A stretch of 64,000 nucleotides of DNA from DASPNM01 sp035626515 (lineage in GTDB: Bacteria; Bacteroidota; Bacteroidia; Chitinophagales; Chitinophagaceae), in contig DASPNM010000004.1 in NCBI GenBank assembly GCA_035626515.1, positions 16,413-80,412 of the forward strand, read 5' to 3'. This document shows positions 25,846 to 34,136 of this stretch, in pieces (position 1 is the first letter of the stretch; each line of letters starts with the position of its first letter). The notes beneath the pieces are model-generated. The model ran no database searches, was not told where the DNA came from, and was given only the letters and a program-made list of their open reading frames with translations. Position numbers and translations under genes: made by a program.

Positions 25846-26231
25846 CCCGGACTCAGCTCTCCGTTGAACAGCTCCTTCAGCTTCCGGGCAAGGATACCCG
25901 TCATGAACGGCTTCTTCATGCAAAGCGTGGCGCCGAGCTTAAGCGCTTTCTTTTCCATTTCGGCGTCAATATAATTTGAGTAAAGCACAATAGGAATGTT
26001 CTCCAGTCCGTCACGCTGCCGCAATGCCTGCAGGCACGCGAGGCCGTTTTCCCGCGGCATGTTGTAGTCTACGAAAATGTAATCCGGTTGCACCGTGTCC
26101 AGCATCTTCAATCCTTCCTCGGCACCCAGGGCCTGCACGCACTGCATGGGAAACGGGACTTGCTTCAGAGCGCCCTGGAATATTTCAAGTTCGTCCTCGT
26201 CGTCATCGATGAGCAGTATCGTTTTGTTCAT
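25833..26231 (-). CDS. Single-domain response regulator (CheY-like)
   Basis: 132 residues. D9-D10 acidic pocket (LLIDDDEDE), phospho-acceptor D55 in IFVDYNMP, serine in IVLYSNY and lysine K106 region in CMKKPFMTG. Only a receiver domain; no output module. Monocistronic, with no adjacent kinase. Confidence 0.88.
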   Translation of the reverse strand: MNKTILLIDDDEDELEIFQGALKQVPFPMQCVQALGAEEGLKMLDTVQPDYIFVDYNMPRENGLACLQALRQRDGLENIPIVLYSNYIDAEMEKKALKLGATLCMKKPFMTGILARKLKELFNGELSPGKNR

Positions 26232-26429
26232 AGACCGTTGGTGTGTGTGAATGAACTTGGTTTCGCATCGGGCTCGATCAACGTTCCAAAGTACAAACTA
26301 TTTTTCTGTGATTGAAACTCAAAGTAGGGTCGGAGTGTCGGGGCAGCTCAATGTAGATTGAGGTAAGAGGCGGTTTACTAAAGTTAGCAGATTTCGCCAC
26401 GAATCCAAATTTTTGTTTTCAGTTTTGAG

Positions 26430-27236
26430 TCAACCACTTATGTTAAACGCACGTAATGTTTCGTTGAGGCTGGTCTTCAAATCGGTACTTGTTTTCCGCT
26501 GCCCGATGATGAGGGCGCAGCTGACGCCGAATTCGCCGGCGGGAAATTTCCTGGGATAATTCCCCGGGATCACCACACTCCGCGCAGGCACGCGACCCCG
26601 GTATTCTTTTTTCTCCGGCCCGCTGACGTCAATAATTTTCGTGGATTGTGTCAGCACCACGTTTGCCCCCAGCACCGCCTCTTTTTCCACGACCACCCCT
26701 TCCACTACAATGCAGCGGCTGCCGATGAAGCAGCCGTCCTCAACGATCACGGGCGAAGCCTGCAGAGGTTCCAGCACGCCTCCAATTCCTACGCCACCGC
26801 TCAGGTGAACATGCTTCCCGATCTGGGCGCAGCTTCCGACCGTCGCCCAGGTGTCGACCATCGTGCCTTCATCCACATAAGCGCCAATGTTCACATAAGA
26901 CGGCATGAGCACGACGTTGCGCGCCAGGTAGGAACCATAACGCGCGACGGCATGGGGGACCGCACGCACTCCCAGCTCCCTGTAATTTTTCTTCAACTGC
27001 ATCTTGTCGTAAAACTCAAAAGGCTCCACGGTCCAGGTCTGCATAGGCTGGATGCCAAAATACAGCAGGATCGCCTGCTTTACCCACTCGTTCACCGCCC
27101 AGCCGCCCTCTCCGGGCGATGCGACGCGCAATCTTCCCTTGTCCAGTTCCTCAATCGCCGCCTTCACCGCCTCTGTGTACTGCTTCTCGCGAAGCAGCTC
27201 GCGGTTTTCCCAGGCCTGGAGGATCAGCTCTTTCAT
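26430..27236 (-). CDS. dapD: Tetrahydrodipicolinate N-succinyltransferase
   Basis: 268 residues from MKELILQAWENREL; 22 extra upstream codons are open but would enter the divergent gene's promoter. Left-handed beta-helix hexapeptide repeats are clear from about residue 105 (VLMPSYVNIGAYVDEGTMVD, VGSCAQIGKHVHLSGGVGIG). The N-terminal helical domain and YWGIQPMQTW-like substrate loop (here YFGIQPMQTWTVEPFE) fit DapD. It uses succinyl-CoA in the diaminopimelate/lysine pathway, making the peptidoglycan cross-linking residue. Confidence 0.93.
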   Translation of the reverse strand: MKELILQAWENRELLREKQYTEAVKAAIEELDKGRLRVASPGEGGWAVNEWVKQAILLYFGIQPMQTWTVEPFEFYDKMQLKKNYRELGVRAVPHAVARYGSYLARNVVLMPSYVNIGAYVDEGTMVDTWATVGSCAQIGKHVHLSGGVGIGGVLEPLQASPVIVEDGCFIGSRCIVVEGVVVEKEAVLGANVVLTQSTKIIDVSGPEKKEYRGRVPARSVVIPGNYPRKFPAGEFGVSCALIIGQRKTSTDLKTSLNETLRAFNISG

Positions 27237-27288
27237 GGTGCCGATTTGCGGCGAAATTAAGGGAATAGGCAACAGCCTGTCGAATCTG

Positions 27289-27296
27289 TACATTTG
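27289..27296 (+). promoter_or_regulatory. -7 box close to the tsaC-like start
   Basis: TACATTTG matches TAnnTTTG and ends 4 nt before the ATG at 27301; transcription would begin at or next to the start codon. No -33 element is clear. Confidence 0.35.
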
Positions 27297-27300
27297 GTTC

Positions 27301-27870
27301 ATGGCGTTCGAACAGGACCTCGAACAGTGCCTGGCTGTACTCCGCGCCGGCGGAACTATTCTTTACCCAACGGACACCATCTGGGGCATCGGCTGCGACG
27401 CGTGCAATGCGTCGGCGGTGGAAAAAATATACGAAATAAAACGGCGCCCAAAGCAAAAAGCGATGATCGTGCTGCTCGCCGACCCCAAAGAGATTCTGAC
27501 CTATGTGGCCGACCCGGATCCGGCCGTGTTCGATTACCTTGAAACAGTGCAAAAGCCTACCACGGTTATCTACGACAATGCCATCGGGCTTGCTGAAAAT
27601 CTTGTGGCAGACGACGGTTCCGTCGCTATCCGGATTGTCAAAGACAAATTTTGTCGGGATCTCATCCATCGCCTGAAATCTCCGCTGGTTTCCACTTCCG
27701 CAAATCTCTCCGGTGAACCCGCTCCTGCCCACTTCGCCGAAATCGCGGAAGAAATCCAAAAAGCCGTGGATTATGTGGTGCAATACCGCCGGTTCGAAGC
27801 AACGCGCCACCACAGTTCGGCGGTCGTGAAATGGAACCGCAACGGGTCGCTGACGGTGATTCGACCCTAA
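27301..27870 (+). CDS. tsaC: L-threonylcarbamoyladenylate synthase (TsaC/Sua5/YrdC)
   Basis: 189 residues from MAFEQDLEQC. Hallmarks: GGTILYPTDTIWGIGCDA at 17-34, the KRRPKQKAMIVLL phosphate/threonine-binding stretch, and STSANLSGEPAPAHF near 139. The enzyme makes threonylcarbamoyl-AMP for t6A37 of ANN-decoding tRNAs. At 189 residues it is the short YrdC-only form without the Sua5 C-terminal domain. Divergent from dapD and first of four plus-strand genes, three of which act on tRNA. Confidence 0.9.
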   Translation: MAFEQDLEQCLAVLRAGGTILYPTDTIWGIGCDACNASAVEKIYEIKRRPKQKAMIVLLADPKEILTYVADPDPAVFDYLETVQKPTTVIYDNAIGLAENLVADDGSVAIRIVKDKFCRDLIHRLKSPLVSTSANLSGEPAPAHFAEIAEEIQKAVDYVVQYRRFEATRHHSSAVVKWNRNGSLTVIRP

Positions 27871-27884
27871 GCCTTCCAACTGCG

Positions 27885-27892
27885 TATTTTTG
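27885..27892 (+). promoter_or_regulatory. -7 box close to the cca start
   Basis: TATTTTTG matches TAnnTTTG and ends 5 nt before the ATG at 27898, in the 27-bp gap after tsaC. It would produce a leaderless cca mRNA. No -33 element is clear. Confidence 0.35.
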
Positions 27893-27897
27893 CCCGC

Positions 27898-29379
27898 ATG
27901 GATATCCGGTGCACGAGGCAGGAGTTGCAGATATTAAAAACTATCGCGGCGTCCGCGGCAGAGCTGGGGGTGAAGGCCTACCTGATCGGGGGATTTGTGC
28001 GCGACAAGCTCCTCGGGCGCCCTACCGACGATGCCGACGTGGTTTGCCTCGGGGATGGGATTCGACTTGCGCGCGCCGTTGCGCACCAGTTCCACCCGGC
28101 GCCGCAGGTGAATTATTTCAAGAATTTCGGGACAGCACATATCCGACTTGACCTGGCGCGCCACCGCGAGCTGGCTTCGCTGCCGCACCCGCAACACCCC
28201 GAAGGAGAAGATCACGTCTTCGATTTGGAGTTCGTAGGCGCACGGAAGGAAAGCTATAGCCCTCATTCGCGCAAACCCGACGTGCAGCCCGGATCCGTAG
28301 AGGACGACCAGAACCGTCGCGATTTCACCATCAATGCCCTGGCGGTAAGCTTGAACAAGGAGGATTACGGAAAACTCCATGACCCGTTCAACGGGCTGAA
28401 GGATCTCGAAAAAAAAATCATCCGGACCCCGCTGGAGCCGGAGATCACGTTCAGCGACGACCCGCTACGGATGATGCGCGCGATCCGATTCGCTTCGCAG
28501 CTCGGATTCAAAATTCATCCGCCCACCTTCGAAGCCATCCGTGCCAACGCGGAACGGATCCACATTGTATCCCAGGAACGGATTACGGATGAGCTGAATA
28601 AGATCGTTGCGTCGCCGCGACCTTCCGTGGGGTTCGATCTTCTCTACCGTAGCGGACTGCTGCGTATCATTTTTCCCGAAATGGTGGAGCTTGCCGGAGC
28701 GGAATATCGCGACGGCGTGGGGCATAAGGATAATTTTTATCACACCCTGCAGGTACTCGACAACATCGCGGAAAAAACCGGCGATCTCTGGCTGCGTTGG
28801 GCGGCGATCCTGCACGACATCGCGAAGCCGGTGACCAAACGTTTTGAAGAGGGACATGGATGGACCTTCCATGGCCATGAGGTGGTCGGTGGCCGCATGG
28901 TGCCGAGAATATTCGCAAAGCTGAAGCTGCCGCAGAATGAAAAAATGCGAATGGTCCGTAAGCTGGTGGAACTGCATCTGCGGCCGATCAGCCTCACGAA
29001 AGAGAATATCACCGATTCTGCGATCCGCCGGCTGCTCTTCGACGCCGGGGAGGATTTCGACGCGCTGATGATGCTCTGTGAAGCGGATATCACATCGCGC
29101 AACAAACAAAAAGTAAAACGCTACCTCGATAATTTCCGCTGGGTACGGCAACGCTGTCACGAAGTGGAAGAGCAGGACAACATCCGCAACTGGCAACCTC
29201 CGGTCACCGGGGAGATGATCATGGAAACTTTTGGTATTCCGCCTTCGCGCCCGGTGGGGGTGATCAAGAACGCGATCAAGGACGCCATTCTCGACGGAGT
29301 GATCCCGAACAGCTACGAAGCCGCGCACGCCTTTATGCTCGAAAAGGGCAAGGAAATCGGGCTCTTGCAAAAGGCTTAA
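27898..29379 (+). CDS. cca: CCA-adding tRNA nucleotidyltransferase with HD domain
   Basis: 493 residues. Nucleotidyltransferase head: [20 protein letters not shown] with GG-x-VRD and the catalytic D-x-[14 protein letters not shown], then [22 protein letters not shown] domain with [20 protein letters not shown] and FHGHEVVGG. Class II polymerase-fold enzyme that adds or repairs CCA at tRNA 3' ends; needed because the tRNA genes in this window do not encode CCA. Confidence 0.93.
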   Translation: MDIRCTRQELQILKTIAASAAELGVKAYLIGGFVRDKLLGRPTDDADVVCLGDGIRLARAVAHQFHPAPQVNYFKNFGTAHIRLDLARHRELASLPHPQHPEGEDHVFDLEFVGARKESYSPHSRKPDVQPGSVEDDQNRRDFTINALAVSLNKEDYGKLHDPFNGLKDLEKKIIRTPLEPEITFSDDPLRMMRAIRFASQLGFKIHPPTFEAIRANAERIHIVSQERITDELNKIVASPRPSVGFDLLYRSGLLRIIFPEMVELAGAEYRDGVGHKDNFYHTLQVLDNIAEKTGDLWLRWAAILHDIAKPVTKRFEEGHGWTFHGHEVVGGRMVPRIFAKLKLPQNEKMRMVRKLVELHLRPISLTKENITDSAIRRLLFDAGEDFDALMMLCEADITSRNKQKVKRYLDNFRWVRQRCHEVEEQDNIRNWQPPVTGEMIMETFGIPPSRPVGVIKNAIKDAILDGVIPNSYEAAHAFMLEKGKEIGLLQKA

Positions 29380-29384
29380 TTTTG
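29377..29384 (+). promoter_or_regulatory. -7 box close to the pRiA4b-ORF3-like start
   Basis: TAATTTTG matches TAnnTTTG, overlaps the cca stop and ends 4 nt before the ATG at 29389. Third case in a row of this spacing. No -33 element is clear. Confidence 0.3.
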
Positions 29385-29388
29385 ATGC

Positions 29389-29955
29389 ATGGCAATTCTC
29401 AGGTTTCGCGTTTATTTCGAGGAAGACGACAGCGTATATCGTGACATCGTGATCCGGCACAACCAGACCTTCTTCGACCTTCACGTACAGATCCTGAAGG
29501 CCTTTGAATTCGACAACAAACACAAGGCAACATTTTTCCGGAGCAACGACCATTGGCAGCGCGGCCGCGAGATCACGCTCGAACAATACGATAAGGAATA
29601 CAAGGCTCCTCCACTGCTCATGAATGTTACGACCATCGGGTCGGAGATACGGGACCCGAACCAGAAATTTATTTACCTGTACGATTTCAACAAGAACTGG
29701 AGCTTTCTGGTGGAGCTGATCAACGTTTCCAAAGAAGAGAACCCGAAGATCACCTACCCGTCCATGGTCCGCGCTGAAGGCATTGGCCCCAGCCAGTATG
29801 GTACCAAGGGATTGCTGGGCGAAAAGTTCGCGGACGTGGAAGAGAAATACGACCTGAATTCGGCCGGGGACGGTTTTGGAGAAAAGACCGAGGAAGGCGA
29901 CGATCTTCCGTTGGGGGAAGAGGACGTGAGCGAGGGCGAGGCCGAAGAGGATTGA
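29389..29955 (+). CDS. pRiA4b ORF-3-like protein
   Basis: 188 residues. The N-terminal two thirds (MAILRFRVYFEEDDSVYRDI, then FFDLHVQILKAFEFDNKHKA and FIYLYDFNKNWSFLVELINV) follow the plasmid pRiA4b ORF-3 / IS1096 passenger (TnpR-labelled) domain, a beta-grasp-like fold of unknown function that is chromosomal in many bacteria. The last 30 residues are very acidic (EEGDDLPLGEEDVSEGEAEE). No transposon signature surrounds it. It lies 9 bp after cca and 42 bp before miaA, hinting at a link to RNA maturation. Confidence 0.8.
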   Translation: MAILRFRVYFEEDDSVYRDIVIRHNQTFFDLHVQILKAFEFDNKHKATFFRSNDHWQRGREITLEQYDKEYKAPPLLMNVTTIGSEIRDPNQKFIYLYDFNKNWSFLVELINVSKEENPKITYPSMVRAEGIGPSQYGTKGLLGEKFADVEEKYDLNSAGDGFGEKTEEGDDLPLGEEDVSEGEAEED

Positions 29956-29997
29956 CAAGCGCCCGGCCGGATCGGATTAAATTAAACCCGCCCATTC

Positions 29998-30909
29998 ATG
30001 GAAGTCCCATTCCAGAAGACGGTGATCATCATCGTCGGCCCCACGGCGGTGGGAAAAACTCCCGTGGCAATCCGGCTCGCGCAGTATTTTTCCACGGAAA
30101 TTATTTCGGCCGACAGCCGGCAGTGTTACCGCGAACTGAACATCGGCGTGGCACGGCCCACACCGGAAGAGCTTGCAGCCGTTCCGCACCATTTTATTGC
30201 ATCCCACAGCATTCACGAGGAAGTGACTGCCGCCGTTTTTGAAAAATACGCGCTTCAGAAGCTGCAAGATCTTTTCCGACAACACCATGTGGTTCTCATG
30301 GCCGGGGGGACGGGGCTCTACATCAAGGCCTTTTGCGAGGGACTGGATGAGATACCCGATGTGGACCGCGAGATCCGGACAGCCATCATCCGGCAGTATA
30401 ATGAAAAAGGATTACCCTGGCTGCAGGAAGAAATCCGCCACAAGGATCCGGCATTTTTTGAAGTGGGAGAGGTGCAGAACCCCCAGCGACTCATGCGCGC
30501 TCTCGAAGTGCGCGAGGCGACAGGAAAGTCCATACTGGATTTTCGAAGTGGAAAAAAAACGCGCCGGAATTTTAACATCGTGAAGATCGGAGTGCAGCTG
30601 CCGCGGGAACAGCTGCACCAGCGTATAGCCGAGCGGGTGGACCGCATGATGCAGGAAGGTTTGCTGGAAGAAGTGCGTTCTCTTTATCCCTATCGTCATC
30701 TGCCTGCGCTTCAAACCGTGGGCTACCACGAGCTGATCGACCACCTGGAAGGAAAGATCAGTCTCGCCGGGGCGGTCGAACAGATCAAGGCAAGTACACG
30801 CCAGTACGCGCGCAGGCAAATGACCTGGTTCCGGAAGGACCGGGACATCAGCTGGTTCACCCCGGGTGACATGTCTGCCGTCTTGAAATTTATTGGGGGA
30901 GGGGCTTGA
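29998..30909 (+). CDS. miaA: tRNA dimethylallyltransferase
   Basis: 303 residues. P-loop VGPTAVGKTPVA (13-24), SADSRQCYRELNIGVARPTP, LMAGGTGLYIKAFCEGLDEI, and RQYARRQMTWFRKD near the C-terminus. It transfers the dimethylallyl group to A37 of tRNAs reading UNN codons, the first step to ms2i6A. Usual length. The P-loop has GKTP where most have GKTx with Ala or Glu, a neutral change. Confidence 0.95.
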   Translation: MEVPFQKTVIIIVGPTAVGKTPVAIRLAQYFSTEIISADSRQCYRELNIGVARPTPEELAAVPHHFIASHSIHEEVTAAVFEKYALQKLQDLFRQHHVVLMAGGTGLYIKAFCEGLDEIPDVDREIRTAIIRQYNEKGLPWLQEEIRHKDPAFFEVGEVQNPQRLMRALEVREATGKSILDFRSGKKTRRNFNIVKIGVQLPREQLHQRIAERVDRMMQEGLLEEVRSLYPYRHLPALQTVGYHELIDHLEGKISLAGAVEQIKASTRQYARRQMTWFRKDRDISWFTPGDMSAVLKFIGGGA

Positions 30910-30935
30910 CGGAGAAATTTCTAATTTCTATCTTG
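30906..30935 (+). promoter_or_regulatory. Possible promoter of the candidate RNA
   Basis: TTG at 30906-30908, 20 bp, then TATCTTG at 30929-30935: a near match to the Bacteroidota promoter, one T short in the -7 box. It overlaps the miaA stop. Transcription would start near 30941. Confidence 0.4.
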
Positions 30936-30939
30936 CGGC

Positions 30940-31126
30940 CGGTGCGCGATCAGAGCGCCTGATTTTTCTGGAGATCCAAGCCTACCGTACCTGTTAATCC
31001 TTCCGGGAAGAACTCCGTTTGGTATCCGGCCGGAGGGTATGTCCCGCATCATTCGGGATATTCAGGTTGAAACCAGGAAACAAAAATGAGTTTAAGTCTC
31101 GCCGCGGAGGGCGGGACTTTTTTTTG
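30940..31126 (+). ncRNA. Candidate structured RNA, ~185 nt, 6S-like or leader RNA
   Basis: A gene-free stretch with a near-consensus promoter at one end and a strong terminator at the other. Hairpins can be drawn: GGTGC/GCGCC near the 5' end, CTTCC/GGAAG, CTCCG/CGGAG, TCCCG/CGGGA, all enclosed by ACCTG/CAGGT and a CCTGATTT/AAACCAGG outer stem. Length and independent promoter fit 6S RNA; the position before the APC permease would also fit a cis-acting leader ending in an attenuator. I cannot match it to a named family by eye. Confidence 0.4.
31094..31125 (+). terminator. Strong terminator / attenuator before the APC permease
   Basis: AAGTCTCGCC / GGCGGGACTT, a 10-bp stem with one G-U pair and a 6-base loop, then a run of eight T. 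It ends the candidate RNA, 55 bp before the permease ATG. Confidence 0.85.
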
Positions 31127-31180
31127 TCGTCACAGGACACCCATCCCGGTTAATTAATTCGATAAATTACCGCCAGCAAG

Positions 31181-32596
31181 ATGCCATCCGATTCTCTTCA
31201 ACGCCGTCTCGGCTTCTGGCCCGCCAGTGCCGTGATTATCGGAAGCATCATTGGCGCGGGGGTATTCATGAAGCCCGCCTCGATGGCCGCAGACCTCGGC
31301 GATCCGGTGTGGCTCTCGCTGGTCTGGGTGATAGCGGGAGTATTTTCTCTTTTGGGTGCATTCATTTATGCCGCGCTGGGCGCAGTCATGCCCGAAACAG
31401 GCGGAATGTACGTGTATTCGCGCCGTTTGTTTGGGAACTTGCCCGCTTTTCTCTACGGCTGGGCTGCATTCGCGGTGATCAACACAGCTTCGGTAGCTGC
31501 GATCAGTTTTGTCTGCGCGCAGTATGCCGATCATTTTTTCCATCTGCCGCGACTGGATGAAGTGAGCGAGCAGGCCGTGGTCTGGCAGATCCCGTTCATC
31601 GGCCGGCTGTATCCGCTCGAAAACCTCGGGGTAAAAATCCTGGCGGTCGCGCTGGTCATCCTGCTGACGATCCTCAATTACCGCACCCTGAAGGGGGGAA
31701 GCTTTCTGCAAATGCTTTCCACAATGCTGAAAATCGGCGTGCTCGCTTTTCTCGTGATCGGCATTTTCGCTTCCGGGAACGGATCGGTTGAAAATTTTGT
31801 CGTTGCGGAATCACCTCGTCGCGGCTGGGAGCTCTTAAATGGCGTTGTTGCGGCGCTCACCGGTGCCTTCTTTGCTTATGACGGATGGATCAATGTGAAC
31901 TCCATGGCGGGTGAGATCAAAGATCCCCGGCGCAATATCCCGCGCTCGCTTATCGCGGGAGTAGTGACCTGTATTGCCGTATACCTGTTCACCAACCTCG
32001 CCTACCTTTTCGTGATGCCGGTGGAACAGGTTGCATCCTCGCGACTTGTTGCGGCAGATGCAGCCCGGCAGGCGTTCGGGCACGCCGCAGAATCGCTCGT
32101 CGCGGGCATGATCGCCGTATGTGCCTTTGGGGCAATCAACGGCAATCTCATGGCTACCTGCAGGATCACCTATGCGATGGGAAAAAACCGCGTGTTTTTT
32201 CCCCGCGTGGGAAAGGAAAATAAATTCGGGTTGCCGGGAAATGCGCTGCTTCTTCACGCCGCCGTGATCTGTATATTCATTCTTACGGGTTCGTTCGACA
32301 TGCTGGCGGATATGTTCGTCTTTGTCACCTGGATCGCGTACGGGCTGGGCGCTGCCGCTGTCTTCGTGCTGCGAAAACAGCTCATGGAAGCAGGTTTTGG
32401 GAAATACCGGTATTACGCTATTCCTTTCATGGCATTCGTAGCCTTCTACCTGGTAATGACCGTCTACAACGACATCTCTGCTTTTTTCGCAGGCCGCCAG
32501 GCGGTAATACACTCGGCCTTTGCGCTGCTCATCATCGCTGCAGGACTGCCTGTATATTATTATTACAAAAAATTCAACCGGAAATCAGCTTCCTGA
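31181..32596 (+). CDS. APC-family amino-acid permease
   Basis: 471 residues with about 12 hydrophobic segments. The N-terminal consensus GSIIGAGVFMKPASMAADLG (helix 1 with the unwound substrate loop) and VSLLGAFIYAALGAVMPETG-like helix 2 (here FSLLGAFIYAALGAVMPETG) are typical of LAT/APC transporters; FFAYDGWINVNSMAGEIKDP is the conserved helix 6-7 region. Substrate not assignable. Its 3' end overlaps the convergent MocR-type gene by 23 bp. Confidence 0.9.
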   Translation: MPSDSLQRRLGFWPASAVIIGSIIGAGVFMKPASMAADLGDPVWLSLVWVIAGVFSLLGAFIYAALGAVMPETGGMYVYSRRLFGNLPAFLYGWAAFAVINTASVAAISFVCAQYADHFFHLPRLDEVSEQAVVWQIPFIGRLYPLENLGVKILAVALVILLTILNYRTLKGGSFLQMLSTMLKIGVLAFLVIGIFASGNGSVENFVVAESPRRGWELLNGVVAALTGAFFAYDGWINVNSMAGEIKDPRRNIPRSLIAGVVTCIAVYLFTNLAYLFVMPVEQVASSRLVAADAARQAFGHAAESLVAGMIAVCAFGAINGNLMATCRITYAMGKNRVFFPRVGKENKFGLPGNALLLHAAVICIFILTGSFDMLADMFVFVTWIAYGLGAAAVFVLRKQLMEAGFGKYRYYAIPFMAFVAFYLVMTVYNDISAFFAGRQAVIHSAFALLIIAAGLPVYYYYKKFNRKSAS

Positions 32597-34025
32597 TCGT
32601 TCTCCCAAGCATCATCAGTCCATAATCTGCGTCCTCGCTCCACGGCGCTCCAAAGCTGATGCGGATGAAATTCCCGTAATCGCAGGTTGCTGAAAAAATT
32701 TTGCCCGGTACAATAGAGATGTTGTGTTTCATCGCCTCGGCCCGCAGCCGGAAGCCATTGACCTTCTTATTCAGCTGCACCCAGAGCACGAAGCCGCCCT
32801 GGGGACGCGAAACTTTTGTATCGGCTGGAAAATGATCAATAATTCCCTGCATGTAGCGAAGTGATTGTGTGTGTAGCGCCTTGCGTAATTTCCTGAGATG
32901 ATATTCGAAGCGCCCGTTTTGCAGGTAATGCGCCATTGCCGCCTGGGTGATTGTGGGCGACGTGATGTTTTGCATCCTTTTGATCTGTTTTGCTTCTTCA
33001 AGAAATTTCCCGGGCAGCAACCACCCTACGCGGTAACCCGGAGCCAGCGACTTCGAAAGCGAGGAGCAGTGCAGCACCAGTCCGCGGGTGTCGTAATATT
33101 TGCAGGTGAGGGGGCGGTTCTTTCCAAAGTAAAGCTCCCCATAAATGTCATCTTCGATCAACGGGATGCTGTGGCGGGAGATCAGCTCCACCAGCCTCTG
33201 TTTTTGCTCCTCAGGCATGCAGGAGCCAAGAGGGTTATTAAAATTCGGCGTGACCACGCAGGCCCGAATGGAATATTTCCGTATCGCTTTTTCCAGGCAC
33301 TCGAGGTCTATCCCGGCAATGGGTGAAGAAGAGATTTCCACGGCTTTTAACCCCAGGCCCTCTATCGCCTGGAAGATCCCAAAATAATTGGGCGACTCAA
33401 CTGCCACCGTGTCTCCCGGCCTCGTCACTGCTTTCAGCGCGATAGTCACCGCTTCGAGGCAACCCGAAGTGACCAAAACCTCATCGGGCTTCACCTTTCC
33501 GCCCCAGTTGAAAGCCAGTCGCGCAATTTGCTTCCGCAACTCCGGGTTTCCCTGGGTGTGTTCATATCGTATGCAGTGGTCCGGTTCTTTTCGGAGTGCG
33601 TGTACCACCGATTTGTTGATCTTGGCCAGGGGGAGGAGGGACGGGTCCGGAACCGCAAGCGCGAAGTTGATCACGTTATCCCGATCCGCGGCAATGTCGG
33701 AATAAATGGAAGCGATCATGTCCTTCACACTCACTTCGTGGGAAAATGCATCCGGACGCTGCGTTCCCGGCAGCTCCGGGAAACGCCGGTGGTTGAACCG
33801 TACGTAATAACCTGATTTCGGCCGGGATTCGATCAGCCCTTTGCCTTCCAGATGATAATATGCCTGGAAAGCCGTGCCCATGCTGATGCCGTATTCCTCG
33901 CTCAGCATGCGTACGGAAGGAAGCTTGTCCCCGATCTTGAGCACTTCTTCGCTGATCATTTTCTCCAGGCCTTCCGCGACCTGCAGGTAAATATGATCGC
34001 CATTGGAAAAACCGTTCCTGCGCAT
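32574..34025 (-). CDS. MocR-type regulator (GntR-aminotransferase)
   Basis: 483 residues. GntR winged helix at about 1-75 (GDKLPSVRMLSEEYGISMGT), then a fold-type I aminotransferase domain with the PLP lysine in CSSLSKSLAPGYRVGW, TPNFNNPLGSCMP and EDDIYGELYF. MocR proteins sense PLP or amines and control neighbouring amino-acid or vitamin genes. Divergent from the EamA exporter, its most likely target. It carries its own promoter with a palindrome at the start site. Confidence 0.92.
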   Translation of the reverse strand: MRRNGFSNGDHIYLQVAEGLEKMISEEVLKIGDKLPSVRMLSEEYGISMGTAFQAYYHLEGKGLIESRPKSGYYVRFNHRRFPELPGTQRPDAFSHEVSVKDMIASIYSDIAADRDNVINFALAVPDPSLLPLAKINKSVVHALRKEPDHCIRYEHTQGNPELRKQIARLAFNWGGKVKPDEVLVTSGCLEAVTIALKAVTRPGDTVAVESPNYFGIFQAIEGLGLKAVEISSSPIAGIDLECLEKAIRKYSIRACVVTPNFNNPLGSCMPEEQKQRLVELISRHSIPLIEDDIYGELYFGKNRPLTCKYYDTRGLVLHCSSLSKSLAPGYRVGWLLPGKFLEEAKQIKRMQNITSPTITQAAMAHYLQNGRFEYHLRKLRKALHTQSLRYMQGIIDHFPADTKVSRPQGGFVLWVQLNKKVNGFRLRAEAMKHNISIVPGKIFSATCDYGNFIRISFGAPWSEDADYGLMMLGRTIRKLISG

Positions 34026-34040
34026 GGCTCTGTTTTTTGT

Positions 34041-34052
34041 TCAGAAATCTGA
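34041..34052. promoter_or_regulatory. Palindrome at the MocR start site
   Basis: TCAGA-AA-TCTGA, 5-bp arms, placed at the predicted start point of the MocR-type gene's transcript (near 34052). A plausible autoregulatory operator. Confidence 0.35.
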
Positions 34053-34058
34053 TCTAGT

Positions 34059-34088
34059 CAAAAATACGAAAACTGAATCTGTTTCAAA
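34059..34088 (-). promoter_or_regulatory. Promoter of the MocR-type gene
   Basis: On the minus strand TTTG at 34088-34085, 18 bp, TATTTTTG at 34066-34059, a good fit to the Bacteroidota consensus (spacer one short). Confidence 0.55.
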
Positions 34089-34136
34089 ATGTAAATGTAG
34101 GAGAATTTTGTATCAGCAATAAAAAAGAAGGCACTA

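Noticed and set aside
29389..29955. Transposon gene (pRiA4b ORF-3 / TnpR label)
   Set aside because: No inverted repeats, transposase or target duplication nearby; it sits in a housekeeping run.
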